Origin: Ralstonia pickettii | GTDB lineage: Bacteria > Pseudomonadota > Gammaproteobacteria > Burkholderiales > Burkholderiaceae | Length of the DNA stretch: 64,000 nucleotides | Reading direction: 5' to 3' | Assembly (NCBI RefSeq): GCF_016466415.2 | Contig: NZ_CP066771.1 | Span: forward strand, 1,178,001-1,242,000 | Shown: piece after piece, positions 47,143 through 56,121 of the stretch | How positions within the stretch are numbered: position 1 is the first letter of the stretch | How the letters are laid out: the number at the start of each line of letters is the position of its first letter | Translations under genes and position numbers: made by a program | Notes under the pieces: model-generated | What the model saw: only the letters and a program-made list of their open reading frames with translations | The model's database searches: none | Told to the model about the DNA's origin: nothing

Positions 47143-47607
47143 GCTTCGATTACCTCTCTGGGTGGAACAACGACGAAACACCGCCCGCGCACATGGCGAG
47201 ACGGTGCTGGCGGAAAGCGCAGGAAAACGGATGGGCGCGTCGCAAAGTTTGATGCACGGACGACGGCCACAAAAAAGCCGCCATGACCTGCGAGAGGTGG
47301 GGCGGCCTAGGTGAACGCCACGACAAGCTGCACGATTCGGACGTCCTGCCCGGCCTGTTTGCCGGGAAAAACGCAGAAGCGGTATCAGGCCAACTTGGCC
47401 GCCGGTACCGTCGTGGGCTATCGGAATGGCATCCGGATTTTGTACTCATCGGTTCCGACTGTATCGGAAGCGTTTGTGATTTGCAATCGGTCACATGTGA
47501 CGTGTGGTGCGGCGCAAACTGGTCACGACGGGTGTTGCGAAATCGGCGGGAAGCTACCGCCCGGATGGGTTGGGGGGCGCTTCGCCAAGAGCTGGCGCTA
47601 CCTGCAG
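47143..47607. other. Intergenic region between phoH2 and the peroxiredoxin
   Basis: About 465 bases. The only supported element is a leftward terminator (47271-47306). A 12-bp palindrome GTCACATGTGAC (47490-47501) and a CCCGGC/GCCGGG hairpin near 47349-47366 are visible without assigned function. Open frames here lack family similarity. No gene called. Confidence 0.5.
47271..47306 (-). terminator. Leftward terminator downstream of the peroxiredoxin
   Basis: GCCGCC (47277-47282) and GGCGGC (47301-47306), with inner ACCT/AGGT pairs, and an A-run 47271-47276 that is U-run on the minus strand. It lies ~300 bases beyond the peroxiredoxin stop, so that transcript would have a long 3' region. Confidence 0.6.
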
Positions 47608-48072
47608 TTACAGCGCGCGCACCGCCGCGAGAACATCGTCCACATGGTTGGGGACCTTCACGCCACGCCATTCCTTGCGCAACACGCCCTTGCTATCGAT
47701 CAGGAATGTGCTGCGCTCGATGCCGCGCACGTCCTTGCCGTACATCTTCTTCATCTTGATCGTGTCGAAGATATTGCAGACGGCTTCGTCGGCATCGGAG
47801 ATCAGCTCGAACGGCATCTCCAGTTTCGCTTTGAAGTTTTCGTGCGATTTCAAGCTGTCGCGCGAAATGCCGAACACCACGGCGCCGGCGGCTTCAAAGG
47901 CGTCGTATTGGTCGCGGAAGTTCATCGCCTCGGTGGTGCAGCCGGGCGTGTTGTCCTTCGGATAGAAATACAGCACGACGATCTTGCCGCGCTGCGATGC
48001 CGGTGAGAACGTGATGCCGCTGGTTGCCGGTGCGGAGAAATCGGGAAGAGGCTTGTCGATCGTGACGGGCAT
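47608..48072 (-). CDS. bcp: Thioredoxin-dependent peroxiredoxin (Bcp/PrxQ)
   Basis: 154 aa. The peroxidatic cysteine is in PKDNTPGCTTEAMNF. The resolving cysteine five residues later, as in E. coli Bcp, is absent (Met instead). A cysteine in DEAVCNIFDTIKM near residue 84 fits the alpha3-type PrxQ arrangement. It reduces hydroperoxides using thioredoxin. Start at MPVTIDKP; the frame runs 49 codons further up without similarity. It is last in the leftward row after arnD, with a 95-base gap. Confidence 0.93.
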   Translation of the reverse strand: MPVTIDKPLPDFSAPATSGITFSPASQRGKIVVLYFYPKDNTPGCTTEAMNFRDQYDAFEAAGAVVFGISRDSLKSHENFKAKLEMPFELISDADEAVCNIFDTIKMKKMYGKDVRGIERSTFLIDSKGVLRKEWRGVKVPNHVDDVLAAVRAL

Positions 48073-48167
48073 GGTGTGTTCCGGAAAACCGCAGGGAAGA
48101 GACGGGAAGCTTGTGGACGGGCAATGCTCAGGCACTGCGCCCGCCGCCCGACCGCAGATCGTGAGGA

Positions 48168-49061
48168 TCAGGCCGGTTGGACGATCAGGCTGCCGCTGCG
48201 CCCAGCAACTTCGCCCCACGTGACGGGCTGCACGGGCAGGGTACTGCGATCCAGCGTTGCGTAGTAATCGCCCATCGACCCCAGCCGATGGCCCTGCGCG
48301 CGCCAGCCTCGCAGCAACTCGCGGAAGATCGGGGCGAGTTTCTGCCCTTCAAGTTCCGCATGCAAGGTAAATATCTGGTCGCGGTCGGACTCGGTCATCT
48401 TCAGGATGTGCCGGGCGACGTTGTCGAGGGTGATGTCTTCAACGCCAATCAGTTCGTCCAGCGTGGGCAGCGTGGTCGGCAATTGCACATGGTTCAGCGC
48501 TTTGCCGTCGATGCTCGGGATGTACGGATGCGTGCCCCGGCCGTCGGAGGCGTAGGCCATGCCCCAGTTGTCGATCTGGCGGAAGGCGTGGTCGTTCATC
48601 TGCCAGCCCGCAGCGCCGTGCGTCACGGGCGGCTTGCCGAATACCTGAATGAAACGCGCGTGAGCCGCGGTCATTTGGCGCGCGGTCCAGTCGGCATCGC
48701 GCTGACGCACGTTGTCTTGCCAGAGAACGTGGTCCCACGTGTGGATGCCAGTCTCGAAACCTGCCTCGCCAATGGCGCGCATTTCGGCAGCGGCTTTGCG
48801 GCCGATGTCGGGTCCGGGCAGCAGCACGCCGTACATCAGCGTACGAAAGCCGTAATGCTCGACGACCGACGTGCGGGAAACCTTTTTCAGGAAACCGGGG
48901 CGGAAGGCCCGGCGCAGCGCCCAGCCGGTGTGATCCGGGCCGAGACTGAAGAGGAAGGTCGCGCCAGCCTCGTGCTCGCGCAACATGCGCGCGAGGTTGG
49001 GCACACCTTCGCGGGTGCCGCGCAGGGTGTCGACGTCGATCTTGAGGACGATGAGGGCCAT
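48168..49061 (-). CDS. arnD: ArnD-like polysaccharide deacetylase
   Basis: Removes the formyl group from undecaprenyl-phosphate-Ara4N-formyl. NodB-type deacetylase: metal/base Asp in LKIDVDTLRGTREGVP, zinc histidines in TGIHTWDH, and PPVTHGAAGWQMND further on. 297 aa. MALIVLKIDVD with no signal peptide, as in ArnD. It is in line with the other arn genes, 35 bases after the dehydrogenase/decarboxylase gene. Confidence 0.92.
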   Translation of the reverse strand: MALIVLKIDVDTLRGTREGVPNLARMLREHEAGATFLFSLGPDHTGWALRRAFRPGFLKKVSRTSVVEHYGFRTLMYGVLLPGPDIGRKAAAEMRAIGEAGFETGIHTWDHVLWQDNVRQRDADWTARQMTAAHARFIQVFGKPPVTHGAAGWQMNDHAFRQIDNWGMAYASDGRGTHPYIPSIDGKALNHVQLPTTLPTLDELIGVEDITLDNVARHILKMTESDRDQIFTLHAELEGQKLAPIFRELLRGWRAQGHRLGSMGDYYATLDRSTLPVQPVTWGEVAGRSGSLIVQPA

Positions 49062-49096
49062 GAACCTGCGCGGAAGGTGCGACTGAGATGCGGCTT

Positions 49097-50155
49097 TTAC
49101 TTGTTGCCGTTGCCGTCTTCGACCAGGCTGCGGGCTTCGGCCACGTGCGTCCGATACGCTTCGAAGATGTTCGCCAGCGCGTCCTTCATCACGGTGGTCG
49201 GCTTCCAGCCGAGGTCTTCCATGGTGTTGGCGATCTTCGGCACGCGGTTCTGCACGTCCTGGTAGCCGTTGCCGTAGTAGGCGCCGGAGGTCGTTTCCAC
49301 CAGCTGAACCTGCTTGGCGGTGTCTTTGTACTCGTCGATGTTGGCGGCTTGTTCCAACATCATGTTGGCCAGTTCGCGCACCGAGTAGTTGTTCGACGGG
49401 TTGCCGATGTTGTAAATCTTGCCCGAGGCCACGCCGTTCTCGTTGGCGATGATGCGTACCAGCGCGTCGATGCCGTCATCGATATACGTGAAGGCGCGTT
49501 TCTGGCTGCCGCCGTCGACGAGCTTGATGTTCTCGCCGCGCACGATGTGGCCGAGGAACTGCGTCACAACGCGCGACGAACCTTCCTTCGGGGTATAGAT
49601 CGAGTCGAGGCCCGGGCCGATCCAGTTGAACGGACGGAACAGCGTGAAGTTCAGGCCTTCCATGCCGTAACCCCAGATCACGCGGTCCATCAACTGCTTG
49701 GAGCATGCGTAGATCCAGCGCGGCTTGTTGATCGGGCCGTAGACCAGCGGCGAGGCTTCTGGATCGAATTCCGAATCGCTGCACATGCCGTAGACCTCGG
49801 AGGTCGACGGGAAGACCAGGTGCTTGCCGTACTTGGCAGCGGAGCGAACGATCGGCAGGTTGGCTTCAAAGTCCAGCTCGAACACGCGCAGCGGGTCTTT
49901 GACGTAGGTCGACGGCGTGGCGATGGCCACCAGCGGCAGGATCACGTCGCACTTCTTCACGTGATACTCGACCCACTCCTTGTTGATGGTGATGTCACCC
50001 TCGAAGAAATGCATGCGGGGGTGGTTGACCAGGTCGCCCAGACGCTCGGTCTGCATGTCCATGCCATAGACCTCCCAATCGGTGGTCTCCAGGATGCGCT
50101 TGGACAGGTGGTGGCCGATGAAGCCGTTGACGCCGAGGATCAGTACTTTTTTCAT
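49097..50155 (-). CDS. UDP-glucuronate oxidative decarboxylase (ArnA C-terminal domain as a separate protein)
   Basis: 352-aa short-chain dehydrogenase/epimerase fold. NAD-binding motif VLILGVNGFIGHHL; catalytic YxxxK in PRWIYACSKQLMDR; SEVYGMCSD loop with Ser as in the ArnA decarboxylase. It oxidises UDP-glucuronic acid and decarboxylates it to UDP-4-ketopentose, the first dedicated step to L-Ara4N. In E. coli this is the C-terminal half of ArnA; here it is a separate gene directly after the formyltransferase gene. Confidence 0.92.
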   Translation of the reverse strand: MKKVLILGVNGFIGHHLSKRILETTDWEVYGMDMQTERLGDLVNHPRMHFFEGDITINKEWVEYHVKKCDVILPLVAIATPSTYVKDPLRVFELDFEANLPIVRSAAKYGKHLVFPSTSEVYGMCSDSEFDPEASPLVYGPINKPRWIYACSKQLMDRVIWGYGMEGLNFTLFRPFNWIGPGLDSIYTPKEGSSRVVTQFLGHIVRGENIKLVDGGSQKRAFTYIDDGIDALVRIIANENGVASGKIYNIGNPSNNYSVRELANMMLEQAANIDEYKDTAKQVQLVETTSGAYYGNGYQDVQNRVPKIANTMEDLGWKPTTVMKDALANIFEAYRTHVAEARSLVEDGNGNK

Positions 50156-50171
50156 GAAGGCAAACTCAAGA

Positions 50172-51113
50172 TCAGGAGAGGGCGAGCTGGCTGGCGAGCT
50201 GCTGCGCAGTCACGACAGACGTTCCGCTGGCAGCTTGAGGCTCAACGCGCCAGAGCTCGTGAATGGCGATGGCTCCCCCATCGCCGCACACGCCGAACAT
50301 CGCATTATCCACGACGTGCAGGCCCGGCGGCAAATTCGTAAAGGTTTGATGCGCCAGACGGGCTCGAGCGACAACAAAGCGCTCGCTGCCGGCGTCCGTA
50401 AAGGCGCCAGGGTAGGGCGGCGCCACGGCACGGATCAGGTTATAGACCTGCTGGGCCGGTTTGGACCAGTCGATCCGGCCGTCGTCGGGCTTGCGGCCGC
50501 CGAAATAGCTGCCGTTGGCCAACTCGTTCGGGTGCTGCGGAATGTGCCCGGCAATCATCGCGGGAAGCGCACGCCACAGGGTTTGCTCGGCCGCCACAGT
50601 GGCCTTTTCGAACACTTCGTGCGAGGTGTCGTCCGGCAGGATCGGCACGACGGTCTGGTCCACGATGTAACCGGCATCGGGCTTTTCGACCATCTCGTGC
50701 AGGGTGGCGCCGGTCTCGGTCTCGCCGTGCAGAACCGCCCAGTTGATGGGCACGCGGCCACGGTACTTGGGCAGCAGCGAACCGTGCATGTTGAACGCGC
50801 CGAATTTGGCAAGGCTCAACAGGCGCATCGGGATCATGTGGCGGTAATAGAATGAAAAGATGAAGTCCGGCGCGATGGCGGCGATCCGGGCGTGCAGATC
50901 ATCACCGTTTGCATTGTCTGGCGTGATGTACGGGATACCCAGTTCTTGTGCGGTCGCGCGCACGCTGCCGAACCAGATGTTCTCGGTGGCGTTGTCTTCG
51001 TGCGTGACAACGAGTTCGACCTGGATGCCGCGGGCCACCAGCACGCGCAGGCAGCGTACCCCGACGTTGTGATACGCAAAAACGACGGCGCGCCGCTTGA
51101 TGTCGGAACTCAT
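50172..51113 (-). CDS. UDP-Ara4N formyltransferase (ArnA N-terminal domain as a separate protein)
   Basis: 313 aa. Formyl-THF transferase core with FNMHGSLLPKYRGR (catalytic Asn and His) and DAGYIVDQ (catalytic Asp). It N-formylates UDP-L-Ara4N before transfer to the lipid carrier. The C-terminal subdomain (~205-305) is the OB-like formyltransferase C domain. The ATG overlaps the TGA of arnC by 4 bases, so the genes are coupled. Confidence 0.92.
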   Translation of the reverse strand: MSSDIKRRAVVFAYHNVGVRCLRVLVARGIQVELVVTHEDNATENIWFGSVRATAQELGIPYITPDNANGDDLHARIAAIAPDFIFSFYYRHMIPMRLLSLAKFGAFNMHGSLLPKYRGRVPINWAVLHGETETGATLHEMVEKPDAGYIVDQTVVPILPDDTSHEVFEKATVAAEQTLWRALPAMIAGHIPQHPNELANGSYFGGRKPDDGRIDWSKPAQQVYNLIRAVAPPYPGAFTDAGSERFVVARARLAHQTFTNLPPGLHVVDNAMFGVCGDGGAIAIHELWRVEPQAASGTSVVTAQQLASQLALS

Positions 51114-52105
51114 GCAACACCTCGCTGCGAGCCCGTCTTCAGATCGGCAGCGCCTGCTTCATGCAAATGGGAGGTTTCCTCCAGCACGCCCTGCACCAGA
51201 TAGCGCGGGCGCTCACGCACCTGTTGATAGATGCGGCCGATGTATTCGCCCAGCAAGCCGATACCAAACAGCAGTACGCCCATCAGGAAGAACGTGATGG
51301 CGAACAGCGTGAACACGCCCTGGACTTCAGCGCCCAGGACGAACCGCCGTACCACCAGCAGGATGAACAGGACCGCCGAGGCGAACGACAGCAGCATCCC
51401 GATCGCCGAGAACCATTGCAGCGGTACCACCGAGAAGCCCGTCACGAGGTCAAAATTCAGGCGTACGAGCTTGTACAGCGAGTACTTCGACTCGCCCGCG
51501 AAGCGCTCTTCGTGGTCGACTTCGATTTCGGTGGGGTTCTTGCTGAAGGTGTAGGCCAGCGCAGGGATGAAGGTGTTGACTTCGCGGCAGCGGTTGATGG
51601 TGTCGACGATGGTGCGGTTGTAGGCGCGCAGCATGCAGCCCTGGTCGGTCATCTTGATGTGCGTGATGCGCTCGCGAAGCGAATTCATCGCACGCGACGC
51701 GGTGCGGCGGAACCAACTGTCCTGGCGCACGCGGCGGATGGTGCCGACGTAGTCGTAGCCTTCGTCGAGCTTTTCGACCAAGCGGCCGATTTCTTCCGGC
51801 GGGTTCTGCAAGTCGGCATCGAGCGTGACGACGCGTTCGCCGCGCGCATGTTCGAAGCCGGCCAGGATGGCCATGTGCTGGCCGTAGTTGCCGTTGAACA
51901 GGACGACGCGCGTGCTGTCCGGGCGCGTGCGGAACTGTTCGGCCAGCATGGCGGCGGAGCGGTCGCGGCTGCCGTCGTTGACGAACACGACCTCATACGA
52001 GATGCCGAGCGCGTCGAGTGCGGGATACAAACGCGCAAACAGCGCGGCGAGCCCGTCTTCTTCGTTGTAAACAGGAATGACGACCGAGAGAGCGGGTGTC
52101 TTCAT
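51110..52105 (-). CDS. arnC: Undecaprenyl-phosphate Ara4N-formyl transferase ArnC
   Basis: 331-aa GT2 glycosyltransferase: VVIPVYNEEDGLAALF near the N-terminus, the DxD-type metal site in VTLDADLQNPPEEI, GCMLRAYNR, and two C-terminal membrane helices (about 240-265 and 275-300). It attaches Ara4N-formyl to undecaprenyl phosphate at the inner membrane. Start at MKTPALSVVIP; a longer frame is open upstream into arnB but would overlap it. Confidence 0.92.
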   Translation of the reverse strand: MKTPALSVVIPVYNEEDGLAALFARLYPALDALGISYEVVFVNDGSRDRSAAMLAEQFRTRPDSTRVVLFNGNYGQHMAILAGFEHARGERVVTLDADLQNPPEEIGRLVEKLDEGYDYVGTIRRVRQDSWFRRTASRAMNSLRERITHIKMTDQGCMLRAYNRTIVDTINRCREVNTFIPALAYTFSKNPTEIEVDHEERFAGESKYSLYKLVRLNFDLVTGFSVVPLQWFSAIGMLLSFASAVLFILLVVRRFVLGAEVQGVFTLFAITFFLMGVLLFGIGLLGEYIGRIYQQVRERPRYLVQGVLEETSHLHEAGAADLKTGSQRGVA

Positions 52106-52112
52106 TATTGGA

Positions 52113-53273
52113 TTATTGGTACTGGGCGCAAAGTTGGCGGACCGCGCTGACCACGCGATCCACATCGGAATCTTCCATGCCGGCAAACATCGGCAGCGTA
52201 ACGATGGCACGGCCAATGCGCTCGGCCACCGGGAACATGCCCGGCTTCCAGCCGAGTTCACGATAGAGCTTGAACAGGTGGATCGGCGGGTAGTGCACGC
52301 CGGCGCCGATTCCCAGCGCCTTCAGGCCAGCCATGAACGCGGCGCGATCGACCTTCAGTCGGTCCAGCGGCAGCACGATCTGGAACATGTGCCAGTTCGT
52401 ATTCGTGAAGTTCTTCACCGGCAACTCCACGCCGAACGACTCGATGTCGGCGGCGCGCATGCCGGCAAAGTAGCGGCGGGCCAGCGCTGCGCGGCGCGCA
52501 GTCACGGCTTCCAGCTGTGAGAACTGCCCCAGGCCGATCACCGCATTCACGTCGGTCAGGTTGAACTTGCCGCCCACCAGATCGACTTCCATGCCGTCAA
52601 AGCCGGTGCGCACGACGCCTTGCAGGCGATATTTTTCGGCCAGCACGGCTTCTTCAGGCGTGTTCAGGACGAGTGCGCCGCCTTCGATGGTGGTGATGTT
52701 TTTGTTGGCCTGGAAGCTGAAGCTGACGAGATCGCCGATCTCGCCGATGCGCTTGTCGCCCCAGCGCGATCCGATGGCCTGTGCGGCGTCTTCCACCACG
52801 CGCAGCTTGTGGCGGCGGGCGATGTCATACAGGCGATCCATGTCGACGGGCAGCCCCGACAGATAGACCGGAATGATGGCCTTGGTGCGCGGCGTGATGG
52901 CGGCCTCGACCTTGTCCAGGTCGATGTTGCGCGTCACCGGGTCGATGTCGACGAAGACCGGCTTGGCGCCGACCGTCAGCACGACGTTGGACGTGGCGAC
53001 CCACGAGATCGACGTGGTAATGACCTCATCGCCGGGGCCAATGCCTGCGATGCGCAGCGCAACTTCCATCGTGGCCGTACCGTTGGCGAAGGTGCGGACG
53101 ATGCGGCCGCCAAAGTATTCCGACAGCGCGGCTTCGAACGCGGCGACCTTCGGGCCCGAGGTGATCCAGCCTGAGCGCAGTACATCGGCCACGGCGGCGA
53201 TGGTCGCCTCGTCAATGGTTGGGCGCACGAAAGGCAGGAACGGAAGTTCGGCAGTGGCGGTGGTTTGCGTCAT
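52113..53273 (-). CDS. arnB: UDP-Ara4O aminotransferase ArnB
   Basis: 386-aa DegT/DnrJ/EryC1-family PLP enzyme. Motifs: FANGTATMEVALRIAGIGPG, DAAQAIGSRWGD, and the PLP lysine in SFQANKNITTIEGGAL. It transaminates UDP-4-ketopentose to UDP-L-Ara4N using glutamate. It lies between the small flippase subunit and arnC. Confidence 0.92.
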   Translation of the reverse strand: MTQTTATAELPFLPFVRPTIDEATIAAVADVLRSGWITSGPKVAAFEAALSEYFGGRIVRTFANGTATMEVALRIAGIGPGDEVITTSISWVATSNVVLTVGAKPVFVDIDPVTRNIDLDKVEAAITPRTKAIIPVYLSGLPVDMDRLYDIARRHKLRVVEDAAQAIGSRWGDKRIGEIGDLVSFSFQANKNITTIEGGALVLNTPEEAVLAEKYRLQGVVRTGFDGMEVDLVGGKFNLTDVNAVIGLGQFSQLEAVTARRAALARRYFAGMRAADIESFGVELPVKNFTNTNWHMFQIVLPLDRLKVDRAAFMAGLKALGIGAGVHYPPIHLFKLYRELGWKPGMFPVAERIGRAIVTLPMFAGMEDSDVDRVVSAVRQLCAQYQ

Positions 53274-53313
53274 GACTTGAATGAGGTTGGGTGCCGGGTG
53301 TGGGCAGATCGGC

Positions 53314-53685
53314 TCACGAGCGTGCCAGCACGAGTACGCCGACGAGAATGATCGCGATGCCGATCAGGCGCTGCACCGACAGCACTTCGCCAAACAGATA
53401 CCACGCCAGGAAGGCGTTGACGACATAGCCTAGCGAGAGCATCGGATACGCGATGGTCACATCCACGCGCGACAAGCCGAGAATCCACACTACCACCGAG
53501 ATGACGTAGCACGACAGCCCCCCAATGATGGGCCACTGCGTTGCAAGCTTGATGCCGATCGGCAGGATGTTGTCAGCCGAAAACGCAAAGCGGCCGATGT
53601 TGTTGACGCCCGCCTTGAGCAGCAGTTGGGCGCAGGCATTGAGCATGACGCCCGTCAGGATCAGCCCGAAAGTGACCAGATTCAT
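53314..53685 (-). CDS. EamA/SMR-type membrane protein, ArnE/F-like flippase subunit
   Basis: 123 aa, four transmembrane helices (e.g. FGLILTGVMLNACAQLLLK; AFLAWYLFGEVLSVQRLIG), starting MNLVTFGL. In E. coli two such proteins, ArnE and ArnF, flip the Ara4N-carrier across the membrane; here only one is present in the cluster. The longer open frame to 53844 reads into the arnT end and is not homologous. Confidence 0.83.
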   Translation of the reverse strand: MNLVTFGLILTGVMLNACAQLLLKAGVNNIGRFAFSADNILPIGIKLATQWPIIGGLSCYVISVVVWILGLSRVDVTIAYPMLSLGYVVNAFLAWYLFGEVLSVQRLIGIAIILVGVLVLARS

Positions 53686-53812
53686 GTGTTCTTTTGATGT
53701 TTTGCAGACTGCGGCGGTTTCCCCGTACGAATGTTTTCCAATCTCGCCGCCGGGGCGCATGTTACGACAATTCCGCTCGCGCGCCCCTTTCGAGAATCCG
53801 TGGCGGTAAAAC

Positions 53813-55483
53813 CTAGTTGCGCCGGACGATGACGCGGCGGGCATCCCGGCCGATCACGATCATCGGTACGCCTTGGGCGGTGAGCCGATCATAGGTTCCC
53901 GGTCCCATCATCGCGATGGCCTGGCCGCCGGCCTTCCAGTGGGACACGAACGCGTTTGTGGTCGGCACCCACTTGGTCGGCTCCTGCTCCACGCCAAAAG
54001 CCAGTTCATCCGGTTCCTGCACCATGATGGTGGGCCTGCCCAAGTAAAACGGCATTGTATGGTCCAGACGCTCTACCGCATAGAACGGAACGTCGGGCTT
54101 GAGCCACGCTCTGACGGCAGGCACGAGATCAATACCCGACATGGAGCGCCCGAATGCTTCGTGGCCGAGCATCGCCGCCGTAAACGTCAGGAACCATGCG
54201 CATGCGAATGCGGCCACGCTCTCAAAGCGTCGGTTCGCCAAGCGGAGTGCGAGCCACGTGAATCCTGCTCCCGCCACAAACGCTACGGCCAGGAAGATCG
54301 CAAATCGGGAAAACACGGCGTTCGGGTACATGCCGGACGACATTGTCGCCACGTAACCGCTGGCCGCAAGGCCGAGCAGTGCCAGCGCCAGGAGGCCCTT
54401 GAGCTGCCAACGCCACGCGCGCTCGCTGGTGCGTTCCAGCATCAGGGCGGCCAGCATCGCCAGCGCCGGGACGATCGGGAAGATATATCCCGGCAGCTTC
54501 GAGTCCGAAATGCTGAAAAACGCGAAGATCAGGATGGCCCACAGGCCGAGCATGAGCGTGGGGCGAAAGCCATTGGTGGCGGTTTCACCACGGGCGAAGG
54601 CCAGGCGAGCGGCGCCGGGCAACTGGGCGAGCCACGGCAGGAAGCCGGCCACCAGAAGTGGCACGAAATACCAAAGCGGCGCATTTCGATTGTGCACGGT
54701 CGACGTAAAGCGCTGGAAATGCTCGTGTACAAAAAAGAACCACGCGAACTCCGGGTTGCGCATCGAGATCAGCACGAACCACGGTGCCCCTACGGTAAAG
54801 AAGATGATCAGTCCAGTCACGAGATGCAGGCGCTTCCAGAGCGCCCAGTCGCGCGCGATCAACGTGTAGACCACCAGCACAAAGCCGGGCAGCACCACGC
54901 CGATCAGGCCCTTGCTCAGGACTGCGAGCGCCATCGATGCCCAGCACGCCCACATCCAGCCGCGTTGTTGCGCGCGTGTGGCACCCGGATGCTGCGCGAG
55001 CAGCAGCGCACCCAGCGCCATCGTCATGCAGCCGGCCACGCCCATGTCGAGCGAATTGAAGTGCGAACCGACGTTCCACAGGGGCGCGCTCACGAGCACC
55101 AGCCCGCTGATGATCGCCGTCCGCTTGCCCCACCAGCGCGCCGCCGCCAGCATCGTGAAAACAATGCCGACGATGCCGGAAAGCGCGGTGAACAGCCGCG
55201 CCTGCCAGTCGCCGATGCCGAACAGCGTGTAGGCAAGTGCGGTACCCCACATCTGCAGTGGCGGCTTCTCGAAATACTTCAGGGCGTTGTAGCGGATGGT
55301 CACCCAGTCGCCGGAAACGAACATCTCGCGCGCAATTTCGGCGTAGCGGCCTTCGTCGGTGGGAATCAGGTGCCGATAGCCCAGCGTACCGAGCCAGATG
55401 GCGAGCAACGCAGCAGCCAGCAGCCACAGGGAGGCATTGCGCCAGGGCAGGGTGGGCGCTTGAGCGGAGCGGTCGATCGGCAT
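53813..55483 (-). CDS. arnT: ArnT-like 4-amino-4-deoxy-L-arabinose lipid A transferase
   Basis: About 556 aa, GT83 multi-pass transferase. The N-terminal acidic motif is IPTDEGRYAEIAREMF (catalytic Asp/Glu), followed by NALKYFEKPPLQMW and SHFNSLDMGVAGCM and ~12 helices. It moves Ara4N from undecaprenyl phosphate to lipid A in the outer leaflet, lowering polymyxin binding. A GTG start four codons upstream (55495) overlaps the stop of the previous gene; the ATG at 55483 is preferred. It is first of the arn row. Confidence 0.9.
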   Translation of the reverse strand: MPIDRSAQAPTLPWRNASLWLLAAALLAIWLGTLGYRHLIPTDEGRYAEIAREMFVSGDWVTIRYNALKYFEKPPLQMWGTALAYTLFGIGDWQARLFTALSGIVGIVFTMLAAARWWGKRTAIISGLVLVSAPLWNVGSHFNSLDMGVAGCMTMALGALLLAQHPGATRAQQRGWMWACWASMALAVLSKGLIGVVLPGFVLVVYTLIARDWALWKRLHLVTGLIIFFTVGAPWFVLISMRNPEFAWFFFVHEHFQRFTSTVHNRNAPLWYFVPLLVAGFLPWLAQLPGAARLAFARGETATNGFRPTLMLGLWAILIFAFFSISDSKLPGYIFPIVPALAMLAALMLERTSERAWRWQLKGLLALALLGLAASGYVATMSSGMYPNAVFSRFAIFLAVAFVAGAGFTWLALRLANRRFESVAAFACAWFLTFTAAMLGHEAFGRSMSGIDLVPAVRAWLKPDVPFYAVERLDHTMPFYLGRPTIMVQEPDELAFGVEQEPTKWVPTTNAFVSHWKAGGQAIAMMGPGTYDRLTAQGVPMIVIGRDARRVIVRRN

Positions 55484-55487
55484 GCGG

Positions 55488-55895
55488 TCAGGCACGCTCG
55501 ATCAGCAGGGCGGCGGCCACCTTGCGACCTTCCAGCATCAGGATGTTGTACGTGCGGCCTGCGGCCTGCAGGTCCATGGCGTCTACGCCGATGCGCTTCT
55601 CGGTAAGCGGCACCGTCAGACGCGGGTGCGGGAAGCGCAGCTTGTTGCCCGTTCCGAAGATCACCACTTCGGCGCCCAGTTCGAGCAGGCGGGCGAAGTG
55701 TTCGGGCGTCAGGTCTTCAAAGCGCGCAAGGTCCCACGGCACCACCGCGCCTTCGGGCATTACCAGCACGGAGTGCTCGTAGCGCACCTTGTTGATTTCG
55801 ATATAGCCGTCGCCATAGCCGGTAACGGTATTGAGAATGGTGGACGAATCGGAGGAATGGAGCTTCAAGGCGGGAATCCCATCGGGCGCGACCAC
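55488..55895 (-). CDS. Mth938/DUF498-domain protein
   Basis: 135 aa from a GTG. KLHSSDSSTILNTVTGYGDG and VIFGTGNKLRFPHPRL match the Mth938-like (DUF498/Xcc1710) fold, a single alpha/beta domain whose human counterpart is NDUFAF3. It lies at the head of the arn row and its stop overlaps the possible GTG start of arnT. It may simply be the neighbouring gene; a functional link to lipid A is not shown. Confidence 0.85.
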   Translation of the reverse strand: MVAPDGIPALKLHSSDSSTILNTVTGYGDGYIEINKVRYEHSVLVMPEGAVVPWDLARFEDLTPEHFARLLELGAEVVIFGTGNKLRFPHPRLTVPLTEKRIGVDAMDLQAAGRTYNILMLEGRKVAAALLIERA

Positions 55896-56121
55896 TGCGG
55901 CGCATGCGGCGGCACGCTGCCAACGGCGCTAGGTTTTTCAGACGTTTGGGCAGGCTTCGCTGCGTTGCAAAAATGCCCGCCTAAGTCTGTCATAATGGGC
56001 TAAATTATATCTTTTTCTCTCCTTCGCCCGCCGCGCCATAAGCGATGCCCGGCAAGGAACAAGCGCAGCGGAGCCTGCCGCTGCGTGTGGCGTTACCGTC
56101 GCCGCTGTGCTGTGCCACAGA

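Noticed and set aside
47476-47501. TGTGA and TCACA plus palindrome GTCACATGTGAC suggesting a CRP/FNR site
   Set aside because: TGTGA and TCACA are 11 bases apart rather than 6, and no gene start with a matching promoter is nearby.
47311-48006. 231-codon plus-strand frame between phoH2 and bcp
   Set aside because: Most of it is antisense to bcp and the rest has no family similarity or ribosome-binding site.
53873-55606. 577-residue open frame on the plus strand
   Set aside because: Antisense to arnT; composition is Arg/His/Gln-rich shadow sequence.
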